This document shows positions 23,720 through 32,829 of a DNA stretch of 64,000 nt, piece after piece. Position 1 is the stretch's first letter; every line of letters starts with the position of its first letter. The notes beneath the pieces were generated by a model. That model saw only the letters and a program-made list of their open reading frames with translations. It searched no databases and was not told the origin of the DNA. A program made the translations under genes and the position numbers. Origin of the DNA: an uncultured Alteromonadaceae bacterium (GTDB taxonomy: Bacteria > Pseudomonadota > Gammaproteobacteria > Enterobacterales > Alteromonadaceae); contig CANLWS010000007.1 of assembly GCA_947494925.1 (NCBI GenBank), positions 1 through 64,000 on the forward strand, in the 5' to 3' direction.

Positions 23720-24511
23720 ATGTTGAGAGTGGTTGTTTTTTTATCTTTGTTATTCAGTCTTACAGCGCACGCTGAGCTTAAGTGTGACGTAGATCTGAAC
23801 TTTGGGATCGTGGTGAATGAAAGACAGATCCGAATCATAGATGAAAGTAGAACTATCTATCAAATCAATGATGCCAATCAGTTAATAGTAAAAGGAAACT
23901 GGTTGGAACTATCTCCCGAACAGCAAGAAAAGCTTCAGGTATTGGCAAATGGAATACATTATGTCGTGCCCAAGATGACCATTCTTGCTACTGAAGGTGT
24001 CGAGTTGGCCGTGGGTACAGTTGAGCACGTCTATGTAGGTTTGGTGGGCGAGGATCATAAAAGCTACGACAAACTGCAATCCTCTTTACAGCGAGTACAA
24101 AGACGTATCAAAGAAAAATTTGTTCACGCTGGTAGTAATTTCTACATCGGTCCTGGAAGTCTGGAGAATGTTGATGATCTGGTAGACCGCGAATTGGAAG
24201 AACAACTGGAACAAGCCATTAATACCTCTGTTGGTGGAGTGTTGTCTGCTATTGGCGGTTTGTCTGCAGGCGGTGATGAAGAAACGGAGAAGCAGATCCA
24301 GGATTTATCTGAACGGATAGAAGTGATGGGGCAGGAGTTTGAACGACAAGTTGGTCCGCAAACCGATAGCCTGCGTATGAAAGCGAGATGGTTCTGCAAT
24401 AAGATGCATCATCTGGACTCTGTTGAAGAAATGTTACGTGAGTCCATCCCCGAGTTGCAGGCTTACAATGTAATATTGACTCAATCAGAAAAAGGCCATA
24501 AGACTCACTAG
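23720..24511 (+). CDS. yggN: DUF2884 (YggN-like) periplasmic protein
   Basis: Starting at ATG 23720 the protein has a signal peptide (MLRVVVFLSLLFSLTAHA) and about 263 residues; an upstream start at 23645 would bury the signal. The body is charged and helical, with KCDVDLNFGIVVNERQIRI at the mature N-terminus and a C-terminal MKARWFCNKMHHLDSVEEMLRES, both typical of DUF2884. E. coli yggN also lies near hemW and rdgB, supporting the assignment. It is convergent with hemW. Function unknown. Confidence 0.82.
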   Translation: MLRVVVFLSLLFSLTAHAELKCDVDLNFGIVVNERQIRIIDESRTIYQINDANQLIVKGNWLELSPEQQEKLQVLANGIHYVVPKMTILATEGVELAVGTVEHVYVGLVGEDHKSYDKLQSSLQRVQRRIKEKFVHAGSNFYIGPGSLENVDDLVDRELEEQLEQAINTSVGGVLSAIGGLSAGGDEETEKQIQDLSERIEVMGQEFERQVGPQTDSLRMKARWFCNKMHHLDSVEEMLRESIPELQAYNVILTQSEKGHKTH

Positions 24512-24523
24512 AATCCGTAGGCT

Positions 24524-25663
24524 TCAGACCAGGGATTCCAACAAGGTGTTGAGATACCTACGACCAAGTTGTGAAACCTGCCAATGACTCCCGTTATCCA
24601 TCAATAATCCTTTATCAACAGCTTTTTCGATGTTTTTCATCGTTTTATCATCCAATGCCAGACCGGTTAATTTTGCGTAATCCGTTTTGGGGCAAGGTTC
24701 AACCAGTCGGAGCCGGTTCATGAAAAACTCAAATGGCAACTCATCTGATTCAACCTGCCAGGATTTATCGATATAAGGTTTGGCGAGATCCATATAACCT
24801 CTAGGATGTTTAACCTTCACCAGCCGCGTAATAGTGCCCTTTTGAGCGTCGGTAATCTTTCCGTGCGAACCACATCCAATGCCCAGGTAGTCGCCGAATC
24901 GCCAATAATTCAAATTATGTTGGCACTGTTGGCCAGGCAAACTGTAGCCGGAGATCTCATACTGAAAGTAACCTGCATCATGTAAGATTTGATGGCCTTG
25001 TTCCTGAATGTCCCATAAGGTGTCGTCTTCAGGTAAAACCGGTGGTTTGGAATGGAATTGCGTATTTGGCTCAATGGTCAATTGATACCAGGACAAATGG
25101 GGTGGATGTTGACTGATACCTTGTTTCAAATCAAACAATGCATCATCCAACGACTGGTCAGGTAAACCGTGCATCAAATCTAAATTGAAGCTGCTCAAGC
25201 CTGCTTTCCGAGCATATCCCGCAGCATTAAGTGCTTGTTTATCATCATGAATTCGCCCCAGTGCCGAAAGCTTCTGCGGTTGAAAACTCTGCACACCAAT
25301 TGAAATTCTATTGATCCCTGCCTGACTGAACCCCAAAAATTTTTCGCTTTCCACTGTGCCAGGGTTTGCTTCCAGGGTTATTTCCGCATGATGGGACAAA
25401 TTTACCCGTTGCCGCACGCCTTGTAGAATAGTGGCAATACTATTTGCTGAAAACAGGCTCGGCGTGCCGCCACCAATAAAAATGGTTGAAACCTCACGAT
25501 CGCCAATCAGTTTTGCGTCCATCGCCAGATCGTCGAGTAAATGGCTAATGTAAGTTTTTTCCGGTAGTACATCCTTTTGACCGTGCGAGTTAAAGTCGCA
25601 ATAAGGACATTTCTGAACGCACCAGGGAATATGAATGTAAAGGGATAGAGGTGGATTAACCAA
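24524..25663 (-). CDS. hemW: HemW, radical SAM haem chaperone-like protein
   Basis: 379 residues with the radical SAM iron-sulfur motif near the N-terminus, IPWCVQKCPYCDFNS (C15, C19, C22), as in E. coli HemW rather than HemN. Further family signs are the GGGTPSLF motif, EANPGTVE, the GINRISIGVQSF strand and LDLMHGLPDQS. HemW proteins bind haem and deliver it to respiratory proteins; they are not coproporphyrinogen oxidases despite older naming. It overlaps rdgB by 8 bp and is expressed with it. Confidence 0.93.
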   Translation of the reverse strand: MVNPPLSLYIHIPWCVQKCPYCDFNSHGQKDVLPEKTYISHLLDDLAMDAKLIGDREVSTIFIGGGTPSLFSANSIATILQGVRQRVNLSHHAEITLEANPGTVESEKFLGFSQAGINRISIGVQSFQPQKLSALGRIHDDKQALNAAGYARKAGLSSFNLDLMHGLPDQSLDDALFDLKQGISQHPPHLSWYQLTIEPNTQFHSKPPVLPEDDTLWDIQEQGHQILHDAGYFQYEISGYSLPGQQCQHNLNYWRFGDYLGIGCGSHGKITDAQKGTITRLVKVKHPRGYMDLAKPYIDKSWQVESDELPFEFFMNRLRLVEPCPKTDYAKLTGLALDDKTMKNIEKAVDKGLLMDNGSHWQVSQLGRRYLNTLLESLV

Positions 25664-26258
25664 GGTGGTTTTCCAACTGTTTTGTTAATTTAGTTAGTGC
25701 ATCCGCACGATGGCTCAGCTGGTTTTTCAGATCTGCGGATAACTCAGCTGCTGTGCATTCCTGACCCGCTACCCAGAAAATCGGATCATAGCCAAAACCT
25801 TTTTCACCATACTGTTGTTCGGTAATCGAGCCATACCATTCTCCCTGACAAATAATGGGAGTCGGATCTTCGGCACTTTGCATATAAACCAGTACACATA
25901 AAAATCTGGCGCTTCTGTTATCAGATGAGAGCCCTGCCATTTCAATCAACATTTTATCAATATTGTCCTGATCCGTTGCATCAACACCAGCATACCGGGC
26001 CGAGTAAACACCAGGTGAGCCATTTAGCGCGTCTACAGCCAATCCTGAATCATCTGCAATTGCTGGTAGTCCTGTGATAGCCGCAGCATGCCGGGCTTTA
26101 ATAATGGCGTTTTCCACAAAGGTGGTGCCTGTTTCGGCAACCTCAGGGACATCAAATTCGCTTTGGGGTACTACGTCAAAATTCAAAGGTGCAAGCATTT
26201 TAGCCAGCTCCTTCACCTTACCTTTGTTGCCAGTGGCTAGCACAATTTTTTGGGTCAT
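25656..26258 (-). CDS. rdgB: RdgB, dITP/XTP pyrophosphatase
   Basis: A 200-residue house-cleaning enzyme that hydrolyses dITP, XTP and ITP to monophosphates, keeping purine damage out of DNA. It begins with IVLATGNKGKVKEL (substrate loop) and carries the catalytic IADDSGLAVDALNGSPGVYSARYAG block (about residues 66-90), then GFGYDPIF and a C-terminal SHRADAL. Length and motifs are full. The rdgB-hemW pair is a conserved gammaproteobacterial operon. Confidence 0.95.
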   Translation of the reverse strand: MTQKIVLATGNKGKVKELAKMLAPLNFDVVPQSEFDVPEVAETGTTFVENAIIKARHAAAITGLPAIADDSGLAVDALNGSPGVYSARYAGVDATDQDNIDKMLIEMAGLSSDNRSARFLCVLVYMQSAEDPTPIICQGEWYGSITEQQYGEKGFGYDPIFWVAGQECTAAELSADLKNQLSHRADALTKLTKQLENHLG

Positions 26259-26365
26259 AATCGTTTCTCAATCCGGGCAGCGAAGTTTACCTTTGTGACA
26301 CGGCAATTGCGATAACTCGTCACATTTAATATAGTGTTTGCTCGATTAAGGAGAATCCACAAGGA

Positions 26366-27415
26366 ATGTTTATGAAACCCCTGTTATTGATTTTGCCACT
26401 GATTTCCTCTCTGGCAATGGCAGATATATCCCCCAAAGCTAAATTAATTTCCGAAGTTGTAGAAGCTAAACCACTTGAGAGAGTGCCACCCAAATATCCA
26501 GTTGAAGCAGCACGCAAAGGCCAGGAAGGTTGGGTTAGGTTGAGTTTTGTCGTTGATGAGCAGGGCCAAACTTTGGACCCTGTGGTCATTGATTCGTCGG
26601 GAATAAAAGCATTTGAAAAAGAAGCTCTGAGAGCGCTAAACCGTTGGCAATATTCACCTGCTATGCAGGATGGTAAACCCATTCAACAATGCCAGATGAA
26701 ATTACAGTTGGATTTTAAGCTGGAAGGAGGAGGTGAGGGGGTTCGTCGCAAGTTTCGTGCTGTCTATGTTAAGGCGAATAAAGCGCTGGAAGCAGGAGAT
26801 ATAAATAAAGCGAAAGAATTGGTGGCCAAATTAAAAGCAGCAAAACAGTGGAATATGTATGAAAATAGCTGGTTCTGGATGCTGGATGCACAACTTGCCG
26901 CGGCGCTTAAAGACTCCAAAAGAGAACTTGAAAGTCTGCGCCGTTCTGCTATGTCTAACGTCGGCGATAAATACCTGGGAACCGGAAACTATCTGTTAAA
27001 TCTTCAGCGGATCTTCGTATTGGAAATCGAAGACGTGCAATATGCCGAGGCATTGGAGACCTACAAGGAAATATCCGAGCACGAAAAGGGCAAGGAAATG
27101 TCCGTCAGCCTGGAAAAGTATGCCCAGCAGCTAGAATCACTTTTGCAAGGGGATACACCGCTTGTTAAAGAGCAGGAAATTAACGAGAGAGGGATATTTC
27201 TGCACAGACTATCTCGTAGCCAATTCGCATTAGCGGACATAAAAGGCGAGCTGAACACTCTGGATATTCGTTGCGACAATCACCGAACCAAATATACCGT
27301 GGCCGAAGACACAACCTGGCAGATACCTGTGAAGTGGGGTACTTGCCATGTTTTATTTGAAGGGGATAAAGGCACTCGCTTTAAGGTTGTTGAGCTACAA
27401 AAAACGAGTGCTTGA
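26366..27415 (+). CDS. Periplasmic protein with TonB C-terminal domain
   Basis: 349 residues. A signal peptide (MKPLLLILPLISSLAMA) is followed directly by a TonB-type C-terminal domain (about 38-115: PPKYPVEAARKGQEGWVRLSFVVDEQG, RALNRWQYSPA). A helical, repeat-rich region covers the remaining 230 residues (VKANKALEAGDINKAKELVAK suggests TPR-like pairs). No inner-membrane anchor or proline-rich spanning region exists, so it cannot work as classical TonB and must act as a soluble or outer-membrane-linked partner. Start at ATG 26366 or 26372. Confidence 0.82.
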   Translation: MFMKPLLLILPLISSLAMADISPKAKLISEVVEAKPLERVPPKYPVEAARKGQEGWVRLSFVVDEQGQTLDPVVIDSSGIKAFEKEALRALNRWQYSPAMQDGKPIQQCQMKLQLDFKLEGGGEGVRRKFRAVYVKANKALEAGDINKAKELVAKLKAAKQWNMYENSWFWMLDAQLAAALKDSKRELESLRRSAMSNVGDKYLGTGNYLLNLQRIFVLEIEDVQYAEALETYKEISEHEKGKEMSVSLEKYAQQLESLLQGDTPLVKEQEINERGIFLHRLSRSQFALADIKGELNTLDIRCDNHRTKYTVAEDTTWQIPVKWGTCHVLFEGDKGTRFKVVELQKTSA

Positions 27416-27427
27416 TATTATTTATCC

Positions 27428-27445
27428 CGAGTTGGGGTTATTTAA
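27428..27445. repeat. 18-bp repeat, copy 1
   Basis: CGAGTTGGGGTTATTTAA occurs here and at 33635-33652. Each copy lies just after the stop of a plus-strand envelope gene and before the end of a convergent minus-strand gene. The flanking bases are also AT-rich and alike (ATTATTTAT before it). Confidence 0.6.
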
Positions 27446-27465
27446 TTCAGGAAGAAAAAAGTGGG

Positions 27466-28707
27466 CTAGGCCTTACCTGCTTTTTTCTTGCCAGCTCGCT
27501 TTTTGGCCAAACGTGATTTTTTAACCTTGGAGACTTTCGGTTTCTTTTTCTTAACCGGTGCGCGGGCTTCTTTATTCTTAGGTGCGAGACCTTCAATCAC
27601 TCTGCGTCTCAGTCGTTGCTCTGTATAACGTTCAATTTTTTTTATTATACCCATGTCATGGGCTTCAGCTATTGAAATCGCGGTACCTTTTTTACCAGCT
27701 CGTCCGGTACGTCCAATCCTGTGCAGATACACGTCTGCTGTGCGTGGAAGATCGTAATTTATTACATGGCTGATGTCGTCAACATCTATTCCGCGGGCAG
27801 CGACATCCGTCGCCAACAAAATCTTTATCTGACCATTTCTGAAGCTTTCCATCGCGGCATTGCGCTTGTCTTGTGGCATTTCACCCTGCAACCAACCCAC
27901 TTGAATGCCGTCGGATTCAAGACGCTGCTTTAACTGGTTCAGTCTGTCACGGGTTTTTATGAATACCACTGCTGTACTGACCTGATTCTGCAGAAGACTC
28001 TTCAGTAAGGCATATTTGTGGTTCGCATCATCGGCCAGGTGTAGCCACTGCAAAATCTTTGCGTGTTCTTTACGGGAAGGCGCTGCTTCCAATCGCTCAG
28101 GTTCATTTAGTATGTCGGTGGCAAATCGCTCAATACCAGGTCCTTCGAGCGTCGCTGAAAACAACATGCTCTGTTTGCGCCAGCGTGCTTCTGAAGCAAT
28201 CTGATTGACCACTTTAGAAAAGCCCATATCCAACATTCTGTCAGCTTCATCAAGGATCAGGGATTCTATCTGACGGCAATCGAAGCTTTCTTTTTCGATG
28301 TGCTCAAACAACCGGCCAGGAGTTGCAACCAGTATGTCGAGATTTTTATCCAAGGTTTCTCTGTCAGTACCGTAATTGATGCCACCCGTTATCACCCCAC
28401 ATTCCAGTCCACAATGCTGAGTTATCAATTTGGCTTGCTCATAAACCTGCAATGCCAGCTCGCGAGTTGGCGTGAGGATTAATACGCGACAAGAACCGGG
28501 TTCGCGACGAGGGAAATCCAGTAAAAACTGACATGCAGGTAATAGAAATGCAGCAGTTTTGCCTGTGCCAGTTGGTGCTGATGCAAGAATATCCTTGCCC
28601 TCCATCGCAAGAGGGATAACCAGGGTCTGGACACTAGTGGGTTTTTTATAACCCATGTCCACCACTGCCCGGCAAAGTTTTGCATCTAGTTCCAGTTCTT
28701 CAAACAT
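27466..28707 (-). CDS. srmB: DEAD-box RNA helicase SrmB
   Basis: 413 residues. DEAD-box motifs run in order: Q motif (GYKKPTSVQTLVIP), Walker A (SAPTGTGKT), PTRELA, TGG, TPGR, DEAD (LILDEADRMLDMGF), SAT, and the C-terminal helicase motifs (ATDVAARGID, HRIGRTGRAGKKG). The closest match by eye is E. coli SrmB (LLDFPRR insert, WRKQSMLFSATLEG). A lysine-rich tail (KKKPKVSKVKKSRLAKKRAG) should bind rRNA. SrmB assists early 50S subunit assembly, mainly in the cold. Confidence 0.92.
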   Translation of the reverse strand: MFEELELDAKLCRAVVDMGYKKPTSVQTLVIPLAMEGKDILASAPTGTGKTAAFLLPACQFLLDFPRREPGSCRVLILTPTRELALQVYEQAKLITQHCGLECGVITGGINYGTDRETLDKNLDILVATPGRLFEHIEKESFDCRQIESLILDEADRMLDMGFSKVVNQIASEARWRKQSMLFSATLEGPGIERFATDILNEPERLEAAPSRKEHAKILQWLHLADDANHKYALLKSLLQNQVSTAVVFIKTRDRLNQLKQRLESDGIQVGWLQGEMPQDKRNAAMESFRNGQIKILLATDVAARGIDVDDISHVINYDLPRTADVYLHRIGRTGRAGKKGTAISIAEAHDMGIIKKIERYTEQRLRRRVIEGLAPKNKEARAPVKKKKPKVSKVKKSRLAKKRAGKKKAGKA

Positions 28708-28787
28708 ACTCTATATTCGGCTCGTCAAAATTGCCGCAATTATAGAGGACTAAAGGCATTTAGGGCAGTGTTATTGTTTGATATTGT

Positions 28788-29327
28788 TCAAAATTTCCAG
28801 GCATATGAGAGATTCAGGAAATCCATGCCCGGATTATCGTCGTTCAGACCACCGTTTGAGTAATGCATGTAACGTAAAGAAACTGACTTTTCCAGGTTGT
28901 CGCCAAACTCCATAATTAAGCCCAATCTATCTTCAAACTGGTAGTGGGAGCCAATGTCTTTTCCGGCAAATCGGGTATCTTCAACTAAGGATACACCGAT
29001 ACCAAATTCCCATTTTAACGGGTATTTGTCGTACAGGGTGGCGAACTGCTTAGAAAGGACGGGTGAAAGCGCCAGGGCGTAGTTTGTTTCATGTTGATTG
29101 TCCTCTCCGAATTCCCAGAAATTCACACTGACTTCCCAGTACAGATCCAGGTCGCCCAGCCACTCAATCGAGGTGATTTGAGTATGGAATGGACGGTATG
29201 CCAACCGAATACCGGTCAGGTCTCCTTCACCGTGGAGATAGTCTATGGCGACTGCCTGTTCATTTGCTCTGATTGGCAAACTACTCACCAAGACACTAAA
29301 CCCAAAAAAGAAAAACAACCAACGCAT
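28788..29327 (-). CDS. pagL: PagL-like lipid A 3-O-deacylase (acyloxyacyl hydrolase family)
   Basis: Outer-membrane beta-barrel of 179 residues from ATG 29327, which has a strong GGAGG ribosome site; the signal peptide is MRWLFFFFGFSVLVSSLP. The catalytic H-x-S pair is in LRYMHYSNGG near the C-terminus, and the protein ends in an aromatic residue (YAWKF) as barrel proteins do. Where Pseudomonas PagL has its triad Glu, counting suggests an Asp (GMDF). PagL removes the 3-position acyl chain from lipid A and alters its inflammatory and barrier properties. Confidence 0.83.
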   Translation of the reverse strand: MRWLFFFFGFSVLVSSLPIRANEQAVAIDYLHGEGDLTGIRLAYRPFHTQITSIEWLGDLDLYWEVSVNFWEFGEDNQHETNYALALSPVLSKQFATLYDKYPLKWEFGIGVSLVEDTRFAGKDIGSHYQFEDRLGLIMEFGDNLEKSVSLRYMHYSNGGLNDDNPGMDFLNLSYAWKF

Positions 29328-29476
29328 CACTACCTCCACTTATTAAGATTACCTATCGGATTGGACAGGGAATAAATGGGGATTTATTTCTGATTAATTG
29401 GGATAATTTAGGCCCATTTTTGGGTTTTACATTCTACAAAATGGGATAGTCGGAAATAATCAAAAAATCAGGCCGG

Positions 29477-30721
29477 TCAAACGTTATCAACAACATCTTT
29501 TAGTTCGCTGCGGATCTGTCTGATTAACTCTATTCGTTGTTGATCTAAGTTTTCTTTTATCTGTGCGCCTTTGTGACCTTTTGCAATGATTTGCTGAACG
29601 TCACAGGAATTGGCTGCCGCGTAAGCGGCGAGCAAATAATCTGCCTGGAGGTAGTGATCAGTTTCAAATCCTGTTCTGCCTCGTGCATCTGCTTTACAGG
29701 CAATTAGAACATCTTCAAAGCGTTCAGGTTTTCGCCAGGCATCACAGGCGTTAAGTACTTTCAGAACAGTCGCAGGTTTAAGTTCAAAGGCGCGGTGAAC
29801 GTGAGAATGATATTCGCTCACCAACAAGGCAAGATCGCGACAATCGTTGGGAACTTTTAGTCTTGCACTTACATCCCTAATCGCGTCAAGACCAAGTTTT
29901 TCATGACCACGATGTGAAGGCCACAATTCCGGGTCAGTCAGTGCCTTGCCTAAATCATGCACCAAGGCTGCATACCTGACAGTCAGCTTGTCGGATAAAA
30001 TCGCCGCCTGTTGAATTACCATCATGGTGTGCACACCGGTATCAATTTCCGGATGCCATTTTGCCGGATTAGGAATGCCCCATAGCCGGTCTATTTCCGG
30101 AAACAGGCTTGCTAATGCTCCGCAATTGCGCAAGGTTTCAAAATACACTTCCGGATTGGGTTCAAGTAAACTGCGAGATGTCTCTTTCCAAACGCGTTCC
30201 GCAGTCAGACAGCGAAGTTCGCCTGAATTACTGAGCTGCGTCATCAATTGCAGCGTTTCAGATGCAATATTAAATCCATATTGGTGGTAGCGTGCAGCAA
30301 AGCGGGCAACACGAAGAACCCGCAAAGGATCCTCAGAGAACGCCTCTGACACATGCCTGAGCGTCTTTGATTGTAAATCTTTTTCGCCACCATAAGGATC
30401 CAACAGGTTTCCATTTTCATCTATGGCCATTGCGTTGATAGTCAGGTCGCGGCGGATAAGATCTTGCTCAAGAGTAACGGTGGTTGAGCTGTCGCAGCTA
30501 AAACCATTGTAACCCCGCCCATTTTTCCGTTCGGTGCGGGCCAACGCATATTCTTCACCGGTTTTGGGGTGCAGGAAAACAGGAAAATCACTGCCTACCT
30601 GAGTGAAGCCTTTTTCGGACATATCCGATTCAGTTGCGCCCACCACAACCCAATCTCGATCAGAAACGGGAATGTTGAGCAACTTGTCGCGCACTGCGCC
30701 ACCAACGAGATAGGTCTGCAT
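29477..30721 (-). CDS. cca: Multifunctional CCA tRNA nucleotidyltransferase
   Basis: From ATG 30721 the enzyme has 414 residues, close to E. coli Cca (412). The class II nucleotidyltransferase head has YLVGGAVRDKLLNIPVSDRDWVV with the catalytic DxD, then RRDLTINAMAID and DPLRVLRVARFAARY. The C-terminal half holds the HD phosphohydrolase domain (YAALVHDLGKALT), which gives Cca its 2',3'-cyclic phosphatase and phosphatase activities in this group. It adds or repairs the 3' CCA of tRNA. Confidence 0.95.
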   Translation of the reverse strand: MQTYLVGGAVRDKLLNIPVSDRDWVVVGATESDMSEKGFTQVGSDFPVFLHPKTGEEYALARTERKNGRGYNGFSCDSSTTVTLEQDLIRRDLTINAMAIDENGNLLDPYGGEKDLQSKTLRHVSEAFSEDPLRVLRVARFAARYHQYGFNIASETLQLMTQLSNSGELRCLTAERVWKETSRSLLEPNPEVYFETLRNCGALASLFPEIDRLWGIPNPAKWHPEIDTGVHTMMVIQQAAILSDKLTVRYAALVHDLGKALTDPELWPSHRGHEKLGLDAIRDVSARLKVPNDCRDLALLVSEYHSHVHRAFELKPATVLKVLNACDAWRKPERFEDVLIACKADARGRTGFETDHYLQADYLLAAYAAANSCDVQQIIAKGHKGAQIKENLDQQRIELIRQIRSELKDVVDNV

Positions 30722-30842
30722 AAAATCCAAATAGCTATGTTTTACAGGCTATTATGCCTCAATAAACATCACTTACCCAAGTTGTGACTTTGCTGATTAA
30801 ATGAAGTGAGTTAAATTTTGTGTAAATGTGGCTGTACTTACT

Positions 30843-30871
30843 TTGACATGCCCAGCGTAAGTGGGTAGTTT
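30843..30871 (+). promoter_or_regulatory. Putative sigma70 promoter of gspA-gspB
   Basis: TTGACA at 30843-30848 is followed by 17 bp and TAGTTT at 30866-30871, 40 bp before the gspA start. The spacer contains the imperfect palindrome CCCAGCGTAAGTGGG. The -10 is weak, so this is tentative. Confidence 0.4.
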
Positions 30872-30911
30872 AGCAACGCATTTAGCGAATTTTAGCGAAC
30901 AATTTCCAGTT

Positions 30912-31826
30912 ATGTATTTACACTATTTTGGGTTATCGGATAACCCTTTTTCTATTGCACCAAATCCTGACTATTTATTTATGAGCCCGCGTCACAAGGA
31001 AGCCCTTGCGCATCTTACATTTGGTCTTCAGGAGAGTGGTGGCTTTGTTATGCTCACCGGCGAAGTAGGTACGGGCAAAACGACGGTTTCCAGAAAGCTG
31101 TTACAAGAACTCCCGGATAACACGCAAGTCGCGATGATCCTGAATCCGACATTGTCTGCTTTGGAATTACTGGCGACCATTTGTGATGAGTTGGGGATAA
31201 AATACAAAGACGAAAAAAGCAGTCTCAAATACTTCACAGACCTCATTCTGAAAAAGTTGGCTGACAATCATACTGTGGGCATTAATACAGTGTTGATTGT
31301 TGACGAAGCTCAGCATTTACTCCCTGAAGTATTAGAGCAATTGCGTCTGTTAACAAACCTGGAAACAAACAGGGAAAAACTACTAAAAGTAGTGCTGATA
31401 GGACAGCCAGAATTACAGCAATTATTAAAACGTAATGAACTACGTCAGTTGGCTCAGCGGATCACCGCCCGATACCACTTGTTGCCTTTGACTGGAAGTG
31501 AGGTTAAAGAGTATATTATTCACCGTCTAAGCGTTGCAAACGGAGACAGACGTATATTCAGTAAAGCAACCCTGCAAGCCGTTTATCAGATTAGTGGCGG
31601 TATTCCCAGGGTGATAAACCTCCTTTGTGACAGGGCGTTAACTCTGACATTTACGTCTCAGCAGTCAATAGTGAGAAGGCATATATTTGTCGCTGCAGCT
31701 GAACAGATATTAGGTGCTGACATAGTGGAACAGAGGCAGGGAAAACAGCGGACAATAATTTTGGCTGGTTTGTTTGTTGTTGCTATTGCATTAGGTTATT
31801 GGATTGGAGGTTGGTATGGCAACTAA
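30912..31826 (+). CDS. gspA: ExeA/GspA-type AAA ATPase of type II secretion
   Basis: 304 residues from ATG 30912 (MYLHYFGLSDNPFSIAPNPDYLF, the standard ExeA-type N-terminus). An AAA/ORC-like ATPase covers 1-265, with Walker A GEVGTGKTT, Walker B VLIVDEAQ and GGIPRVINLLCDRAL. A single membrane helix lies near the C-terminus (TIILAGLFVVAIALGYWIGGW). Aeromonas ExeA has about 540 residues with a periplasmic peptidoglycan-binding part; here the protein stops after the helix. It overlaps gspB by 11 bp. ExeA and ExeB together help the secretin pass the cell wall. Confidence 0.85.
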   Translation: MYLHYFGLSDNPFSIAPNPDYLFMSPRHKEALAHLTFGLQESGGFVMLTGEVGTGKTTVSRKLLQELPDNTQVAMILNPTLSALELLATICDELGIKYKDEKSSLKYFTDLILKKLADNHTVGINTVLIVDEAQHLLPEVLEQLRLLTNLETNREKLLKVVLIGQPELQQLLKRNELRQLAQRITARYHLLPLTGSEVKEYIIHRLSVANGDRRIFSKATLQAVYQISGGIPRVINLLCDRALTLTFTSQQSIVRRHIFVAAAEQILGADIVEQRQGKQRTIILAGLFVVAIALGYWIGGWYGN

Positions 31827-32829
31827 CCTGAAAATAAACGAACTCCAGCCTGGCATGGTAATCGTCAGGGTGACGGCTCAAAATGGCCCGGTTAAAATCC
31901 GTAAATCGGGTTTGGTCACCAGTTCGGATATGGTCAGAGGCCTGTCAGAGATGGGAGTTCAGGAAGTGGAAATTGATCCTGAACAAACTGTCGAGATAGA
32001 CGCGCCGCAGATCGAAAAATCCCAGACACAGAAACTGCTTGAACGAGATTATGCTGCGACATCGAAGCTAGACAATTCACTTTCTGAACAATTCAATCGC
32101 AGTTTGTTTTTGCCTTCAGTGCAAGATATCCCAAGTGTCTGGCACTATTATGGAAAACAAATCCTGGTTGCAATTTTGGTATTCAGTGGTGGACTGGGAA
32201 TAGGTTGGAGTGGGGCAAACTACTCGACATGGGTCGATACATTTGTCAGTAAACAGAATCAAGCGACACCAACGGCTAACGCAAAAACTACAGAACCAGC
32301 ACCGCAGCGACTGTCACAAAGCCCGCAAAATCAGTCTGCTGCAAATGATGAAGCTGTCGCTCAGTCCACTGAAGCGACCTCCCCATCTGAGCAACCAGTG
32401 AATTCTTCGGAAACAGAAAGTTTGGATAAAGAACAAACAAATTCGGACCTTGCTGCAGTTGAGGCCGAACCTGAAGAGCCGAAGATCTCCATTTCGCCGG
32501 ATTTGTTACGCCGCTTTGAAGCGGCAGTAGCAGCGGTTGACAATTCGCCGGTACAAGAAGACTACCAAACTGAGGTCGTAACCCTCAGTGATGTGCCGAA
32601 AATTCATGAATTGCCCGCAAGTTTGTTAACCAGATTACCCAGTATGGCGTTTTCTGCTCACATGTATGCTAGCGAAGAGGAAAACAGGTGGGTACGGGTA
32701 AATGGCAAACGGGTAAGTGAAGGAGAGTTAGTAGAAGATGGTCTGGAGGTGGTTCGAATTGAACCGCAACATGTAGTAATGTCTTTTCGCGGGAGCGAAT
32801 TCGTTATGGCTGCATTAACAGATTGGTAA
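31816..32829 (+). CDS. gspB: GspB-type secretion protein with N-terminal DUF3391-like domain
   Basis: 337 residues from ATG 31816, behind a GGAGG site inside the end of gspA. The cytoplasmic N-terminus (5-53, LKINELQPGMVIVRVTAQNG, VKIRKSGLV) closely resembles the DUF3391 domain that opens the HD-GYP protein at 34125-35300. A membrane helix follows at about 115-131, then a long Ser/Thr/Gln/Glu-rich periplasmic linker. The C-terminal T2SSB domain covers about 255-337 (HELPASLLTRLPSMAFSAHMYA, RWVRVNGKRVSEG). The C-terminal domain identifies GspB/ExeB. The N-terminal fusion is unusual. Confidence 0.85.
   Translation: MATNLKINELQPGMVIVRVTAQNGPVKIRKSGLVTSSDMVRGLSEMGVQEVEIDPEQTVEIDAPQIEKSQTQKLLERDYAATSKLDNSLSEQFNRSLFLPSVQDIPSVWHYYGKQILVAILVFSGGLGIGWSGANYSTWVDTFVSKQNQATPTANAKTTEPAPQRLSQSPQNQSAANDEAVAQSTEATSPSEQPVNSSETESLDKEQTNSDLAAVEAEPEEPKISISPDLLRRFEAAVAAVDNSPVQEDYQTEVVTLSDVPKIHELPASLLTRLPSMAFSAHMYASEEENRWVRVNGKRVSEGELVEDGLEVVRIEPQHVVMSFRGSEFVMAALTDW

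Noticed and set aside
24524-25663. Coproporphyrinogen III oxidase (HemN)
   Set aside because: The N-terminus matches HemW, which lacks the HemN-specific N-terminal residues and acts as a haem chaperone.
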